From Candidatus Dormiibacterota bacterium (GTDB lineage: Bacteria > Acidobacteriota > Polarisedimenticolia > Gp22-AA2), in NCBI GenBank assembly GCA_035635555.1, contig DASQAT010000016.1, forward strand, positions 62,001 to 126,000: a DNA stretch of 64,000 nucleotides. The letters run 5' to 3'. Shown in pieces: positions 1-8,213 of the stretch. The notes under the pieces were generated by a model, which saw nothing but the letters and a program-made list of their open reading frames with translations, was not told the DNA's origin and made no database searches. Every line of letters starts with the position of its first letter. The first letter of the stretch is position 1. The translations under genes were made by a program, and so were the position numbers.

Positions 1-2
1 CG

Positions 3-158
3 GAGGGCAACCTGAACGTTCCCTCCGTGGTCCTCCTGAACCAGGTCCGGACCATCGATAGACGGCGCCTGGTGAAGCGACTCGGCAGGCTGCGTCCCGA
101 CACCATGAAGCTCGTGGATCGGGCGCTCCAGATCAGCCTGGGCCTCGTGGGACTATGA
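3..158 (+). CDS. MazF/PemK-family toxin, C-terminal fragment
   Basis: This is the last 51 codons of a gene whose start lies outside the window. The visible part carries PSVVLLNQVRTIDRRRLVKR followed by a helix ending ISLGL, which matches the C-terminal strand and helix of MazF/PemK-type endoribonuclease toxins (the family cleaves mRNA and pairs with a small antitoxin). The catalytic N-terminal half and any antitoxin gene are off the edge, so an active toxin-antitoxin pair cannot be confirmed. Its TGA overlaps the ATG of the next gene (ATGA), which suggests co-transcription. Confidence 0.75.
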   Translation, partial: EGNLNVPSVVLLNQVRTIDRRRLVKRLGRLRPDTMKLVDRALQISLGLVGL

Positions 159-577
159 GGCGACAACAGGATCTCAAGACCCTCGTCGTCCTGGCCCTCG
201 CGATCCTGGCCAACGGGGCGGGAAATCTCAGTCTGAGCTACGGAATGAAGTCGGTGGGCCCCCCTGGAGCCTGGACGCTGCCCGGTCTCTGGGCCGTTGT
301 CGGCACCGCGCTGTCAAGCCTGCCGGTCATCGCGGGAGGGCTTCTGCTCCTGATTTTCTTCGCGCTGTTCCTGGCGCTCCTCTCGTGGGCCGATCTCAGC
401 TACGTCCTGCCGATGATCTCGTCCTGCTTCGTCGTGAGCGCACTCCTGGGGCACTTCGTGCTCGGCGAACAGATCTCTCTCGTCCGCTGGGCGGGCATAG
501 CACTCGTGTCGATCGGTGTGCTGCTCGTCGGCCGGACCGGCCCTTCGAGCCACGCTTCGAGGGCGCCGGCCTCGTGA
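155..577 (+). CDS. SMR/EamA-like small membrane transporter, subunit 1
   Basis: A 140-residue protein with four hydrophobic segments at about 9-29, 55-78, 83-103 and 108-125. This is the topology and size of the small multidrug resistance and half-EamA transporters. The pattern WADLSYVLPM in the third segment and WAGIALVSIGVLL in the last are typical of EamA-type sequences. The ATG overlaps the TGA of the upstream MazF-like gene, and its own stop overlaps the GTG of a second protein of the same family, so the two probably form a heterodimer in the inner membrane. The substrate is unknown; polyamines, quaternary amines or undecaprenyl-linked sugars are all possible for this fold. Confidence 0.8.
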   Translation: MRRQQDLKTLVVLALAILANGAGNLSLSYGMKSVGPPGAWTLPGLWAVVGTALSSLPVIAGGLLLLIFFALFLALLSWADLSYVLPMISSCFVVSALLGHFVLGEQISLVRWAGIALVSIGVLLVGRTGPSSHASRAPAS

Positions 578-942
578 TCACGGTTCTGCTGGTCGGCGTC
601 ATCGTCCTCTGCTTCTCGTTCGGGGACATCGCGCTCACGCGCGGGATGAAGCAGGCGGGCGAGGTGTCCTCCCTCCGCCTGGCCGTCCTCAACGAGGTCG
701 GCGGCCGCGCCATCCGATCCCCCCTCGTCCTGCTCGGCGGAGCGCTGCAGATCGTGGCCTTCGTCACGTATCTCGTGGCCCTGTCGCAGCGCGACTTGAG
801 CTACGTGTTCCCCCTGACCGCCACGAGCGACATCGTCACGACGCTCGCCGCCCGTTACCTGCTGCACGAGCGGGTGTCGCCCACGCGCTGGGCCGGGGTC
901 GTTATCGTCTCCGTCGGCATCGCCCTGATCTCCGCCTCCTGA
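574..942 (+). CDS. SMR/EamA-like small membrane transporter, subunit 2
   Basis: A 122-residue four-helix membrane protein related to the preceding one. It shares the RDLSYVFPLTAT segment and a closing WAGVVIVSVGIAL helix. I chose the GTG at 574 because it overlaps the upstream stop (GTGA), the protein begins directly with a transmembrane helix there, and the longer reading further upstream is an out-of-frame shadow of the first subunit. Coupled paired genes of this family usually encode obligate heterodimers with the two subunits in opposite orientation. The substrate is not predictable from sequence. Confidence 0.8.
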   Translation: MITVLLVGVIVLCFSFGDIALTRGMKQAGEVSSLRLAVLNEVGGRAIRSPLVLLGGALQIVAFVTYLVALSQRDLSYVFPLTATSDIVTTLAARYLLHERVSPTRWAGVVIVSVGIALISAS

Positions 943-949
943 CACATCC

Positions 950-979
950 TTGACAGCCGGAAGCGCCCGAGGGTATACA
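950..979 (+). promoter_or_regulatory. sigma-70-like promoter for the MopE-like gene
   Basis: TTGACA at 950-955 and TATACA at 974-979 are separated by 18 bases, just after the stop of the transporter pair. The first start signals of the next gene lie about 50-75 bases further on, so this would give a leader containing the AGGAGG at 1021-1026. Confidence 0.6.
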
Positions 980-1055
980 CGGCTCACTGACATCCTCGAT
1001 CCGCTGACCCGGCCGCCGACAGGAGGCGACCATCGTCAAAGGTGGCCCGCGCACC

Positions 1056-2402
1056 GTGCCCGCATTCGTCCCGTTCGCCCTGGCCGCCATGGCCATCCTG
1101 GGCGTCGCGGGAGACTTCGCCGAAGCCGCGTCGACCCTCGCCGACTGCTCCCTTCCCGACGATACGTGCAACGGGATCGACGACGACTGCAACGGTGTGG
1201 TCGACGACGACGGAGTCGGCTACGACCTGGACGACGACGGTGTTCCGAACGCCTGCGACAATTGCCGCTACACCGTGAATCCTCTCCAGCAGGACCTGGA
1301 CGGGGACGGCGAGGGGGACGACTGCGACCTCGACGACGACCTGATCCTCGTCACCCTCCCCGACCAGAACCTCGTCTTCTGGCAGCAGGAGCGGCCGTTC
1401 ACCCGGTTCAACCTCTACCGCGGCAACCTTTCGGCGCTCGCCGACGCCGACGGGAACGGTGCGGCCGACGACTACGGCCCCTGTCTCGACCCGGACGATG
1501 CGAGCGGCGGATTCTTCGATTCCAACAATCCTCCGCCCGGTGAAGGATTCCTCTATCTGGTCACCGGCATCGATTCCACCGGGGAGAGCTCGATGGGCCA
1601 GGCGAGCAGCGGGGCCGTGCGCCCCAACCTGCACCCGTGCGAGCCGCGCATCTTCGGCCACCCGCCGGTGATCCAGAGCGTCACGTTCCTGGTGAATCAG
1701 CAGGAGTTCGTCCAGTGCGATTTCACGACCGTCCTGGAGGACTGGTTCTGCGTGAACGGGATACCCGGGACTCACGCCGACCCCGGGATCTTCCTCGAGG
1801 GGATCTACAACCGGCTGCAGTTCCAGGTGCGCGCGACCGACCCCGACTCGACGCCCGAGCAGGAGAACATCCTGCTGGTGAGCGCCAGTTTCCCCGATCC
1901 GAACGGCCTCGGGGAGATCTCGCTCGTGCTGTTCGACGATGCCTCCCAGAATCTCTTTCGGGTCAATCAGGTTGCCAACTTTCCCGAGGAGTGCTCGGAG
2001 GACCCCGTCTCCGGATCCTGCGAGTGTCACGGGGCGACCTACGCTCTGAGCTCCGGAGATCTCGTCACACACGACACCGTCTACACGCGGAATCTCGGCG
2101 TCACGAGCGCGTACGCAGATCCCCTGCTCATCGATTGCATCCGTCGCGCGACGGGCCAGACGACCTTCCAGGCGCCGGCCGGCACGAACTTCGTCTTCAA
2201 GATCGAAGTGGTGGATCGCCAGGGCAACCTGACCGCCTGGCCGCTGTCCCCTTCTGCGACGACGGGCCAGGAGTCGTTGCAGTGCTCCGGCGACCCCTGC
2301 GGCTGCTGCATGCTCTTGCCCCAGCCGCCCGCCGGCTGCGGCGGCCTGCCGGGGATGACCTCGCCAGCCTATCCCGACGGCTACTGCCTCTCCCTTCCCT
2401 GA
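1056..2402 (+). CDS. secreted MopE-like/thrombospondin-3 Asp-rich protein
   Basis: A 448-residue protein with an N-terminal hydrophobic export signal (about residues 1-24). Next comes a MopE-type motif (CNGIDDDCNGVVDDDG) and a thrombospondin-type-3 calcium-binding stretch of repeated DxDxDG units with paired cysteines (about 40-105). The remaining 340 residues have no family I recognise and end in a cluster of Cys and Gly. Such proteins are exported and bind calcium through the Asp loops; the role is unknown. The GTG at 1056 has no close ribosome site. A perfect AGGAGG (1021-1026) sits five bases before an in-frame ATC at 1032, so the true start may be that rare codon, or an ATG misread in the sequence. 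Confidence 0.75.
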   Translation: MPAFVPFALAAMAILGVAGDFAEAASTLADCSLPDDTCNGIDDDCNGVVDDDGVGYDLDDDGVPNACDNCRYTVNPLQQDLDGDGEGDDCDLDDDLILVTLPDQNLVFWQQERPFTRFNLYRGNLSALADADGNGAADDYGPCLDPDDASGGFFDSNNPPPGEGFLYLVTGIDSTGESSMGQASSGAVRPNLHPCEPRIFGHPPVIQSVTFLVNQQEFVQCDFTTVLEDWFCVNGIPGTHADPGIFLEGIYNRLQFQVRATDPDSTPEQENILLVSASFPDPNGLGEISLVLFDDASQNLFRVNQVANFPEECSEDPVSGSCECHGATYALSSGDLVTHDTVYTRNLGVTSAYADPLLIDCIRRATGQTTFQAPAGTNFVFKIEVVDRQGNLTAWPLSPSATTGQESLQCSGDPCGCCMLLPQPPAGCGGLPGMTSPAYPDGYCLSLP

Positions 2403-2456
2403 CCGACCCGGCCGATGGTCGCCGTGGGTTACCATAGGGTCGCGATCGGAGTCCCC

Positions 2457-3692
2457 TTGAGAATCCTGGCTCTCATCATGCTGTCGGCGTCTCTTTCCGG
2501 AGGACAGGCGTTCCTCTTCGACGCCGCTGCCGCCGGCGCTCCATCGTCCCGGGATCCCGACGCGGCGGTCGCCGCCGCGATCAACCGGCTGCGCGGCGTC
2601 CACCTCGAGGGGATGTCCGCGGCCGACAAGGACGCCCTGGGAGCGCGCCTCGACCGGGCCTGGGACGTCCTCTACGACCATCCCGAAGAGGCGGAGAAGG
2701 CGATCGTCGAGGTGCTCGCGACCGAGAAGGACGACAATTTCCTTCTCGTCGACCTGGCCCACATGCTGACAGTCCTCGACCCGGACCACCCGGAGCCGGC
2801 CGCCGCCGCCCTGCTCAAGGCGAAGGTGACGGCCGACCCGCCGGGGACCTTCCACGCCGCGGCGAACATGGCGGCGGCGCACTGCGCCGCCTGCCTCCCC
2901 GCGGTCCTGAGGATTCTGGAGATCAAGAACGCAGACACGCTGATCGTCGAGCACGCCCTGCCGATCGACCCGGAGCTGATGCTCGTCTTCACGCTCGGCC
3001 AGTACGGCGACGACGCGATCGCACCGGTCAGCTCGAAACTCTCGTCCGACAACTGTGTCGTGAGGGGGAACGCGGCGCTGGCGCTGGGTGTCCTGCAGCC
3101 GCCGACTATCCCGGAGCCTGTGCGCACGATCGCCGCCGGCGACGCCTGCGAAGACGCGCGCGGCAGGGCCTGGGCCGCGCTCGGGCTCCTCGACGACCCG
3201 CAGCTGGTCGGCGCCGTGACGAAGCGGCTCGCCGGCGCGCCTCCGGCGCCGAAGATCGAGCGTCTCGGCATCGTGCACGGGCTGGCCGCGGCGTTCTCGC
3301 CGGCGGCGAAGGCTCCGCTCAAGAAGCTGACGAAGGACTCCGACTCCGAGGTCGCGTCCGCGGCGCGGCGCGCCCTGCTCGGACTCGACGAGCTTCAGAA
3401 GCGCATGGATCAGATCAAGAAGGACCGCGCCGGGGTCTCTCCGAGAAAGCGGGCGAAGATGATCCGGAAGCTCGAGAAGGCGGTCCGTGCCGGGCGCATC
3501 GATCTCGGAATCGAGCCGGACGATCTGCTGACGACCCTGACCCCTTCCGACATCCCGCTCCTCAACCGCGCGCGCGCGGCCGTGCTCTCCCGGCTCTCCG
3601 ACGAGTGTCTCGACGAGTACTACCCGATGACGCACGCCGTCCGAGCGCTGCGCGGCTCCCTCGCCTCCCCGGGCGTGGCGCCGCGCGACTGA
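2457..3692 (+). CDS. exported HEAT-repeat protein
   Basis: About 411 residues from a TTG start at 2457, chosen because a GGAG lies just upstream and the product then opens with a basic residue and a hydrophobic export segment (about residues 2-20). The body is alpha-helical, with Ala/Leu-rich pairs of helices of the HEAT or PBS-lyase type (for example the NAALALGVLQ and RGRAWAALGLLDDPQL units). It ends with a charged helix rich in Lys and Arg. HEAT solenoids bind other proteins. The gene begins about 55 bases after the MopE-like gene on the same strand, so the two may be co-transcribed. No specific function can be given. Confidence 0.75.
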   Translation: MRILALIMLSASLSGGQAFLFDAAAAGAPSSRDPDAAVAAAINRLRGVHLEGMSAADKDALGARLDRAWDVLYDHPEEAEKAIVEVLATEKDDNFLLVDLAHMLTVLDPDHPEPAAAALLKAKVTADPPGTFHAAANMAAAHCAACLPAVLRILEIKNADTLIVEHALPIDPELMLVFTLGQYGDDAIAPVSSKLSSDNCVVRGNAALALGVLQPPTIPEPVRTIAAGDACEDARGRAWAALGLLDDPQLVGAVTKRLAGAPPAPKIERLGIVHGLAAAFSPAAKAPLKKLTKDSDSEVASAARRALLGLDELQKRMDQIKKDRAGVSPRKRAKMIRKLEKAVRAGRIDLGIEPDDLLTTLTPSDIPLLNRARAAVLSRLSDECLDEYYPMTHAVRALRGSLASPGVAPRD

Positions 3693-3746
3693 GATCGTCC
3701 GCGACTCTGCTCCCTGCCGGCCGCAGGAACCGGCCGGCGCGGCTGC

Positions 3747-6671
3747 TCAGGGCAGATTCGGTGGTCTTCGGATCGGTGCCGAGGTCGTGCCTCCCTGGTT
3801 CATTTCCATCATGGCGTCGTTCAGCTCTCTCTGATCGCGGTCCAGGCTCTGCTGACCCAGTCGGCCCCAGTTGATGGCCCGCACCAGGTCGTTGAGCGCG
3901 CGGATCCGCGACGGCGTAGCGGGCGCCTGCCGCCCCAGCACCGCTCGGGCCGCCTGTTCGCGCACGGAGGCCTCGCTCAGCTCCTCCAGGACATGCTGCG
4001 TCATGCTCCTGGCTCCTGCAAGGTTGCGAATCACGAACTGGTCGAGCGTGACGCCGATGATGACGTTGATTGTTTTCTGCGCCTCGACGCTGACACCGTT
4101 CTCGCTGTACGTGGCGTGGATCGTGACCGGCTGTACGGGTGTGAACAGCTCGGTGGTTGTGAGGACCCCGTTCGTGTCAAGACTGGCGGACGGGGCAGAG
4201 TCGATCGACCACTGGGCGACCAGTGTCCGGTTGCGCACCCGGCCGTCGTCGTAGTAGGCCATCGCCGAGAACTGGGCGGTCGAGTTCTCCTGGACCTGCG
4301 AGGGTCCGGCAATCTCGAGCTTCACCAGCGTGGCCGGCGAGAACCCGGGCATCGAAATGGCGGTCAGGACTCCGTTCGCCGACGCGATGTAGAGCATGTC
4401 GTCTCCAAGCGCGAGGTTTCCTCCGACTGGATAGCTCCAGACGAGATCGCGTTCGAGCAGGTCGACCGCGAAAGTGCTGGTGCCCGTGGTCGCGATCACG
4501 TGCGACTCGGTCACGATCAGCGTGTTCGTGAGCGCGCCGCCGAGGGACTGCCAGGACCAGACCTCCGCTCCGGTGTCCTCATCGAGCACGGCCAGCCCGC
4601 CGTATCTGATCGCGTAAATCGCTCCGTGGGCGACCGACGGCTGTCCCGTGAACCCGCCCGCGATCTCGAAGCGGATCGACCGGGACTGGGTGTCGAAGCT
4701 GATCAGGCGACCGTTGTGGATGGCCAGGACGTCGTGAGAGGCGCCGAGGACCGGCGCCAGATTCATGCTCCAGCCATTCCACTCGAAGTTCCGGTCCTGG
4801 ATCATGAAGACCGGCACGCCGGTGAGTCGGTTGAAGACGTAGAGGCCTGGACTGTAGGAGCCCACGTACGCGTAGGCGTAGGAGTCGTCCACCGCCGGCG
4901 TCCACTGGTCGTACTGCTGCAGTCCGACGAACCAGCGCTGCTGGCCTGAGAATGCGTCGAAGGCGTACATCCCGCCGTAGTAGCCGCCGTCGACGTACAC
5001 CGTGCCGTTGAAGATGGTCGGTGCGTAGTAGCGCTCCCACTGGGCCGCGTGAGGCACCTTGAAGACTCGATCGCCCGTCTCGGCGTCGAACGCGTACAGC
5101 CAGGTGTCGCTGGCATGGTCGCCGGTCTGGATGTAGACATTGCCATATGCGTAGGCCGGCGGATTGACCGAGAAGACCCTGCCGAAATCCTTCGACCAGA
5201 GCGTCTCGCCGTCCCGGGAGTCGAGGGCGAAGAACGCGGGGCCGCTGCCGAAGTAGGTCAGGAGGGACACGAAGACCCGCCCTCCCGCCTCGGTCACCGG
5301 GTTGAGCGGCTTACCGGCCGCCACCGTCCGCTGCCAGCGAACGGCGAACGACTGCGGCTCCAGGATGACGGGCAGCCAGCCGCTGTGGCTGCTGTCGGCC
5401 TGGTACATCTCCCACGACTCGGCCAGCGCCGCCGATCCACCCGCGACCAGGAGGACGACCTTGTCGGCCTGCACCTCGATCCCGCCCTCCGTGTAGGTGG
5501 CGTGGAGGGTGAGCGGGGCCGGCGAGGGGTCCGGCGTGCCGGTGGAGAGGAGCCCGTGGTCGACGCTGGCGAGGGCGGCCGGCTCGACCGCCCAGGTGGC
5601 CGCGTCGGTGACGTTCTTCTGCACGCCGTTCTCGTACAGCACGGTCGCGAAGAATTGGGCCGTGGACTGCGCCGGCACCTGCGTCGAGCCGGCGATCGCG
5701 AGGCCTGTGACCTTCGGGACCGAGATCGGGTGCGCGAAGTCCACCACCCCGGAATAGGAGTAGTAAAAGGATGTCGAGAACGTGTCCTGGGTCCAGGTCG
5801 CGTTGTACAGCGTGTAGGTCACCTCGAACGGCACGATCGCCCCGACGGGAGCGCTGAAGTAATTGAACCGGTCGCCATAATACGTCGGGTCGTTCGACAG
5901 GATTTCGGCCCGGCCGCGCAGCACCGCGGTGGTCGCGCCCGCCACCGTCTCGATCACGAGCGCCCCCGACGCGCCCAGCGATCCCTGCGACGAGTGGTCA
6001 CCGGAGTCGAAGTCCGTCTGGTCGTACAGCAGGCCGTTTGGCGGCGGGCCGAGGACGTAGCGGATCGTCTGACCCGAGACCTCCACGTGATCAACCATTG
6101 GCTCGAAGAGCCGGTACGTGCCTGCGCCGCTCTGCCAGCTCGACCCGTTATTGAGGTAATAGGTCACAGCACTTCCCAGCACGCCGACGGCCGCGCCCGG
6201 CTGGAAGGTCTGGTAGTAGCCTCCGGACGTCGTCATCCGATCGATCGTCGGGGGGCTTGTCAACTGCGGGGCCGGCTGCCCGGTGGCCTGATCCAGAGCG
6301 GCCTCTCCGGACGCGGGGTCAAGCAGCTCGACGTGGCCGTCCGGCCCGATCCGGATGCCCCGGTCCGGGTCGTCATGCGTCACCCGGCGGATCGCCGGAT
6401 CGATCGGGGCGCCCGTATACGCTCCCGTTCCCGTCCAGTCCGCGCCGGCAACGCTCGCGAGCAGCGACTGGACGTACGGAACGAGCCGCAGCGGCTTGCC
6501 GTCCGGACGCTGGACGGCGTAGGCGTTTCCGCTCTCGTCCATGACGCCAATCAGCTCGCCCGCAGTGTTTCTGACGCCCAGCGAGGGCGTTTGCGAGCCC
6601 GTCAGCGCACCGCTTCCCACAATACCAAGCACCATGATCGACAGCAGGCACAGCAGAGCTCCGCGCTTCAT
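3747..6671 (-). CDS. secreted PQQ-like beta-propeller protein with Ig-like domains
   Basis: A 974-residue exported protein. The start at 6671 has AAAGGAG eight bases upstream and gives a standard signal peptide (about 1-25). A beta-sandwich N-terminal region is followed by an Ig-like domain of the Big_2 type (about 320-410). Then comes a beta-propeller of PQQ-enzyme-like blades (about 430-770) with repeated units such as FALDSRDGETLW, YAFDAETGDRVF and YAFDAFSGQQRW, and a second Ig-like domain (about 775-865). A helical tail closes the protein. The Asp/Gly blade motifs are structural; I see no evidence of quinoprotein dehydrogenase chemistry. A surface or periplasmic scaffold or binding role is likely. 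It has a good promoter at 6764-6793. Confidence 0.85.
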   Translation of the reverse strand: MKRGALLCLLSIMVLGIVGSGALTGSQTPSLGVRNTAGELIGVMDESGNAYAVQRPDGKPLRLVPYVQSLLASVAGADWTGTGAYTGAPIDPAIRRVTHDDPDRGIRIGPDGHVELLDPASGEAALDQATGQPAPQLTSPPTIDRMTTSGGYYQTFQPGAAVGVLGSAVTYYLNNGSSWQSGAGTYRLFEPMVDHVEVSGQTIRYVLGPPPNGLLYDQTDFDSGDHSSQGSLGASGALVIETVAGATTAVLRGRAEILSNDPTYYGDRFNYFSAPVGAIVPFEVTYTLYNATWTQDTFSTSFYYSYSGVVDFAHPISVPKVTGLAIAGSTQVPAQSTAQFFATVLYENGVQKNVTDAATWAVEPAALASVDHGLLSTGTPDPSPAPLTLHATYTEGGIEVQADKVVLLVAGGSAALAESWEMYQADSSHSGWLPVILEPQSFAVRWQRTVAAGKPLNPVTEAGGRVFVSLLTYFGSGPAFFALDSRDGETLWSKDFGRVFSVNPPAYAYGNVYIQTGDHASDTWLYAFDAETGDRVFKVPHAAQWERYYAPTIFNGTVYVDGGYYGGMYAFDAFSGQQRWFVGLQQYDQWTPAVDDSYAYAYVGSYSPGLYVFNRLTGVPVFMIQDRNFEWNGWSMNLAPVLGASHDVLAIHNGRLISFDTQSRSIRFEIAGGFTGQPSVAHGAIYAIRYGGLAVLDEDTGAEVWSWQSLGGALTNTLIVTESHVIATTGTSTFAVDLLERDLVWSYPVGGNLALGDDMLYIASANGVLTAISMPGFSPATLVKLEIAGPSQVQENSTAQFSAMAYYDDGRVRNRTLVAQWSIDSAPSASLDTNGVLTTTELFTPVQPVTIHATYSENGVSVEAQKTINVIIGVTLDQFVIRNLAGARSMTQHVLEELSEASVREQAARAVLGRQAPATPSRIRALNDLVRAINWGRLGQQSLDRDQRELNDAMMEMNQGGTTSAPIRRPPNLP

Positions 6672-6763
6672 GGTCGAGCTCCTTTTTGTGGGGATCCGCC
6701 CATCAGGCGGATCTCTCTGTTCAGCTTCCCGGGTCGTTTCACGAGTGAGCAAAAGATGGCCGG

Positions 6764-6793
6764 AGCATAGGCCCCACCCGAGGGAATTGTCAA
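6764..6793 (-). promoter_or_regulatory. sigma-70-like promoter for the PQQ-propeller gene
   Basis: On the minus strand TTGACA (6793-6788) and TATGCT (6769-6764) are 18 bases apart, upstream of the ATG at 6671. The -35 overlaps a TTGTCA on the plus strand (6787-6792). With TATCGT at 6812-6817 this could form a weaker promoter, with a long 19-base spacer, for the divergent GFA gene. Confidence 0.6.
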
Positions 6794-6847
6794 TTGGCCG
6801 CTGGCGTGTGCTATCGTCCTTCTCGCTCACATCTCCGGAGGGGGACG

Positions 6848-7264
6848 ATGTCCAGGACGGAGGAGGTCCACGAGGGTTCGTGCTGCTGCGGGCGCGTGAC
6901 GTACCGGATGCAGGGGCCGTACGGCACGTTCAGCCACTGCCATTGCACCGATTGCCGCAAGACACACGGCGCCGCGTTCGCCACCTACATCGGCGTCGCC
7001 GGCGCGCGCTTCAGTTTCCTCAAGGGGGAGAGCGAGGTCGGCAGTCACACGACCGAATCAGGCACGCGCCGCACGTTCTGCCGTCACTGCGGCTCGACCC
7101 TCACCGGCACCGTGGCGGCCGAGCCGGACAATATCTACGTCGCGACCGGGACTCTCGACACGCCTCTTGATCGGAAGCCCGAATACCACATCTTCCTTCG
7201 CAGCAAGGTCCCCTGGATCGAGATCCACGACGGCCTGCCGCAGCACCAGAAGTTCGCGGATTAG
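6848..7264 (+). CDS. GFA-family (CENP-V/GFA) zinc-binding protein
   Basis: A 138-residue protein with the cysteine pattern of the GFA family (Pfam glutathione-dependent formaldehyde-activating enzyme fold). It has GSCCCGRV near the N-terminus, HCHCTDCRKTHG in the middle and FCRHCGSTL later, together forming structural and labile zinc sites. GFA members bind glutathione or other thiols. Most are not proven formaldehyde-activating enzymes, so the substrate is open. The ATG at 6848 follows a GGAGGGGG ribosome site. It stands alone, divergent from the PQQ-propeller gene and convergent with the His/Asp-tail gene. Confidence 0.85.
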   Translation: MSRTEEVHEGSCCCGRVTYRMQGPYGTFSHCHCTDCRKTHGAAFATYIGVAGARFSFLKGESEVGSHTTESGTRRTFCRHCGSTLTGTVAAEPDNIYVATGTLDTPLDRKPEYHIFLRSKVPWIEIHDGLPQHQKFAD

Positions 7265-7267
7265 GCG

Positions 7268-7298
7268 GCCTCGCGGGAGCCGGCGGCCGCGGCGAGGC
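7268..7298. terminator. GC-rich hairpin between convergent genes
   Basis: GCCTCGC at 7268-7274 pairs with GCGAGGC at 7292-7298 around an internal GC-rich loop, in the 42-base gap between two convergent stops. There is no T tract, so it is only a possible bidirectional terminator. Confidence 0.3.
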
Positions 7299-7306
7299 GA
7301 CCGGCC

Positions 7307-8026
7307 TCAGTCGTGATCGTGGTCGTGACCGTGATCGCCCTGATCGTTGTCGTGGTCGTGGCCATGGCCGTGCCCGTGATCCTTCGACCCTTTCCTGCCG
7401 CCGCGATCGTCGTAGCCGCCGCGACGTCCGTCATCGCGACCGCGACCGCCACGGTACGGACGGCCCCTCTTCTCGGCGACGAAGACCTCGACCGGCGTGC
7501 CGCGGCCGCGGGCGCGGCAGACTTCGTAGGGAGCCATTCGCGCCGTGCGCGCCCCGACCTGCACATTGACGAGACCGACGATGTCGTTGTCGCTCAGGCG
7601 CACGCCGCGCGGATTCCTTCTCCAGTACCCATAGGCGTGACCGTACGGGGGACCGGGATCGCGATCGATCCCGTAGAACAGGACGTCCGGACGCACGCCC
7701 ACTCTGTCGAAGATGATCGACCAGGACATCCCGCGGGCGCGCAGATCGACGATGTAGCCCGGCGGCCGGCCGCACTCGTGGGCCAGGAACAGGACGACCG
7801 GCAGGTCGACGTCGACGTACTGCAGTCTGGGCAGGACCGGCTCGAGGGCGACGCGGTCATACCCGTAATTGCTGACCGCCACGTTCAGGAACATCTGCCG
7901 GTCGTTGCTGACGCGATCCATGCTGAACAGGAAGTCGAACGACGCCCCGGCGTGCGCCGGGATCGGGGCTGCGCAGAGGGCCAGCCCCAGGATCAGTCCG
8001 GAAATCAATAATGATCGATGCTTCAT
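7307..8026 (-). CDS. exported protein with His/Asp-rich C-terminal tail
   Basis: A 239-residue protein with a clean signal peptide (about 1-26, ending AHA). The folded middle has no family I can name; it contains a YVDVDLPVVLFLAHECGRPP segment. A basic Gly/Arg/Asp-rich linker follows, then a tail of alternating His, Gly and Asp from about residue 212 to the end. That tail resembles nickel- or zinc-buffering tails in metallochaperones, but no enzyme partner is adjacent, so metal binding is an inference from composition. The ATG at 8026 has GGGAGG six to eight bases upstream. It is probably transcribed alone. Confidence 0.7.
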   Translation of the reverse strand: MKHRSLLISGLILGLALCAAPIPAHAGASFDFLFSMDRVSNDRQMFLNVAVSNYGYDRVALEPVLPRLQYVDVDLPVVLFLAHECGRPPGYIVDLRARGMSWSIIFDRVGVRPDVLFYGIDRDPGPPYGHAYGYWRRNPRGVRLSDNDIVGLVNVQVGARTARMAPYEVCRARGRGTPVEVFVAEKRGRPYRGGRGRDDGRRGGYDDRGGRKGSKDHGHGHGHDHDNDQGDHGHDHDHD

Positions 8027-8213
8027 TTGGACCTCCCTTCACGACTGCACGGGCTTCGTGAACAGCAAACGTGATGCCACGCCGCGAGCATTGCAAGCGC
8101 GGCTGGGAAAATCCATGGGCATCAACCGGTTAGCCTTGCCTGCGCGAGGCCCGGGCAGGCTCCGGGCGCGCAGGATCGACTGGAAATGTCACCTCGCGTG
8201 GACGGACGAGCGC

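Noticed and set aside
984-3635. 883-codon open frame on the minus strand opposite the MopE-like and HEAT genes
   Set aside because: Rich in Arg, Gly, Asp and Val with no motifs and no signal or domain; it is the usual open shadow of high-GC genes, while the plus-strand frames have signal peptides and recognisable repeats.
3747-6671. Quinoprotein dehydrogenase
   Set aside because: The blades are PQQ-like repeats, but I see no catalytic residues of alcohol or glucose dehydrogenases, and Ig-like domains flank the propeller.
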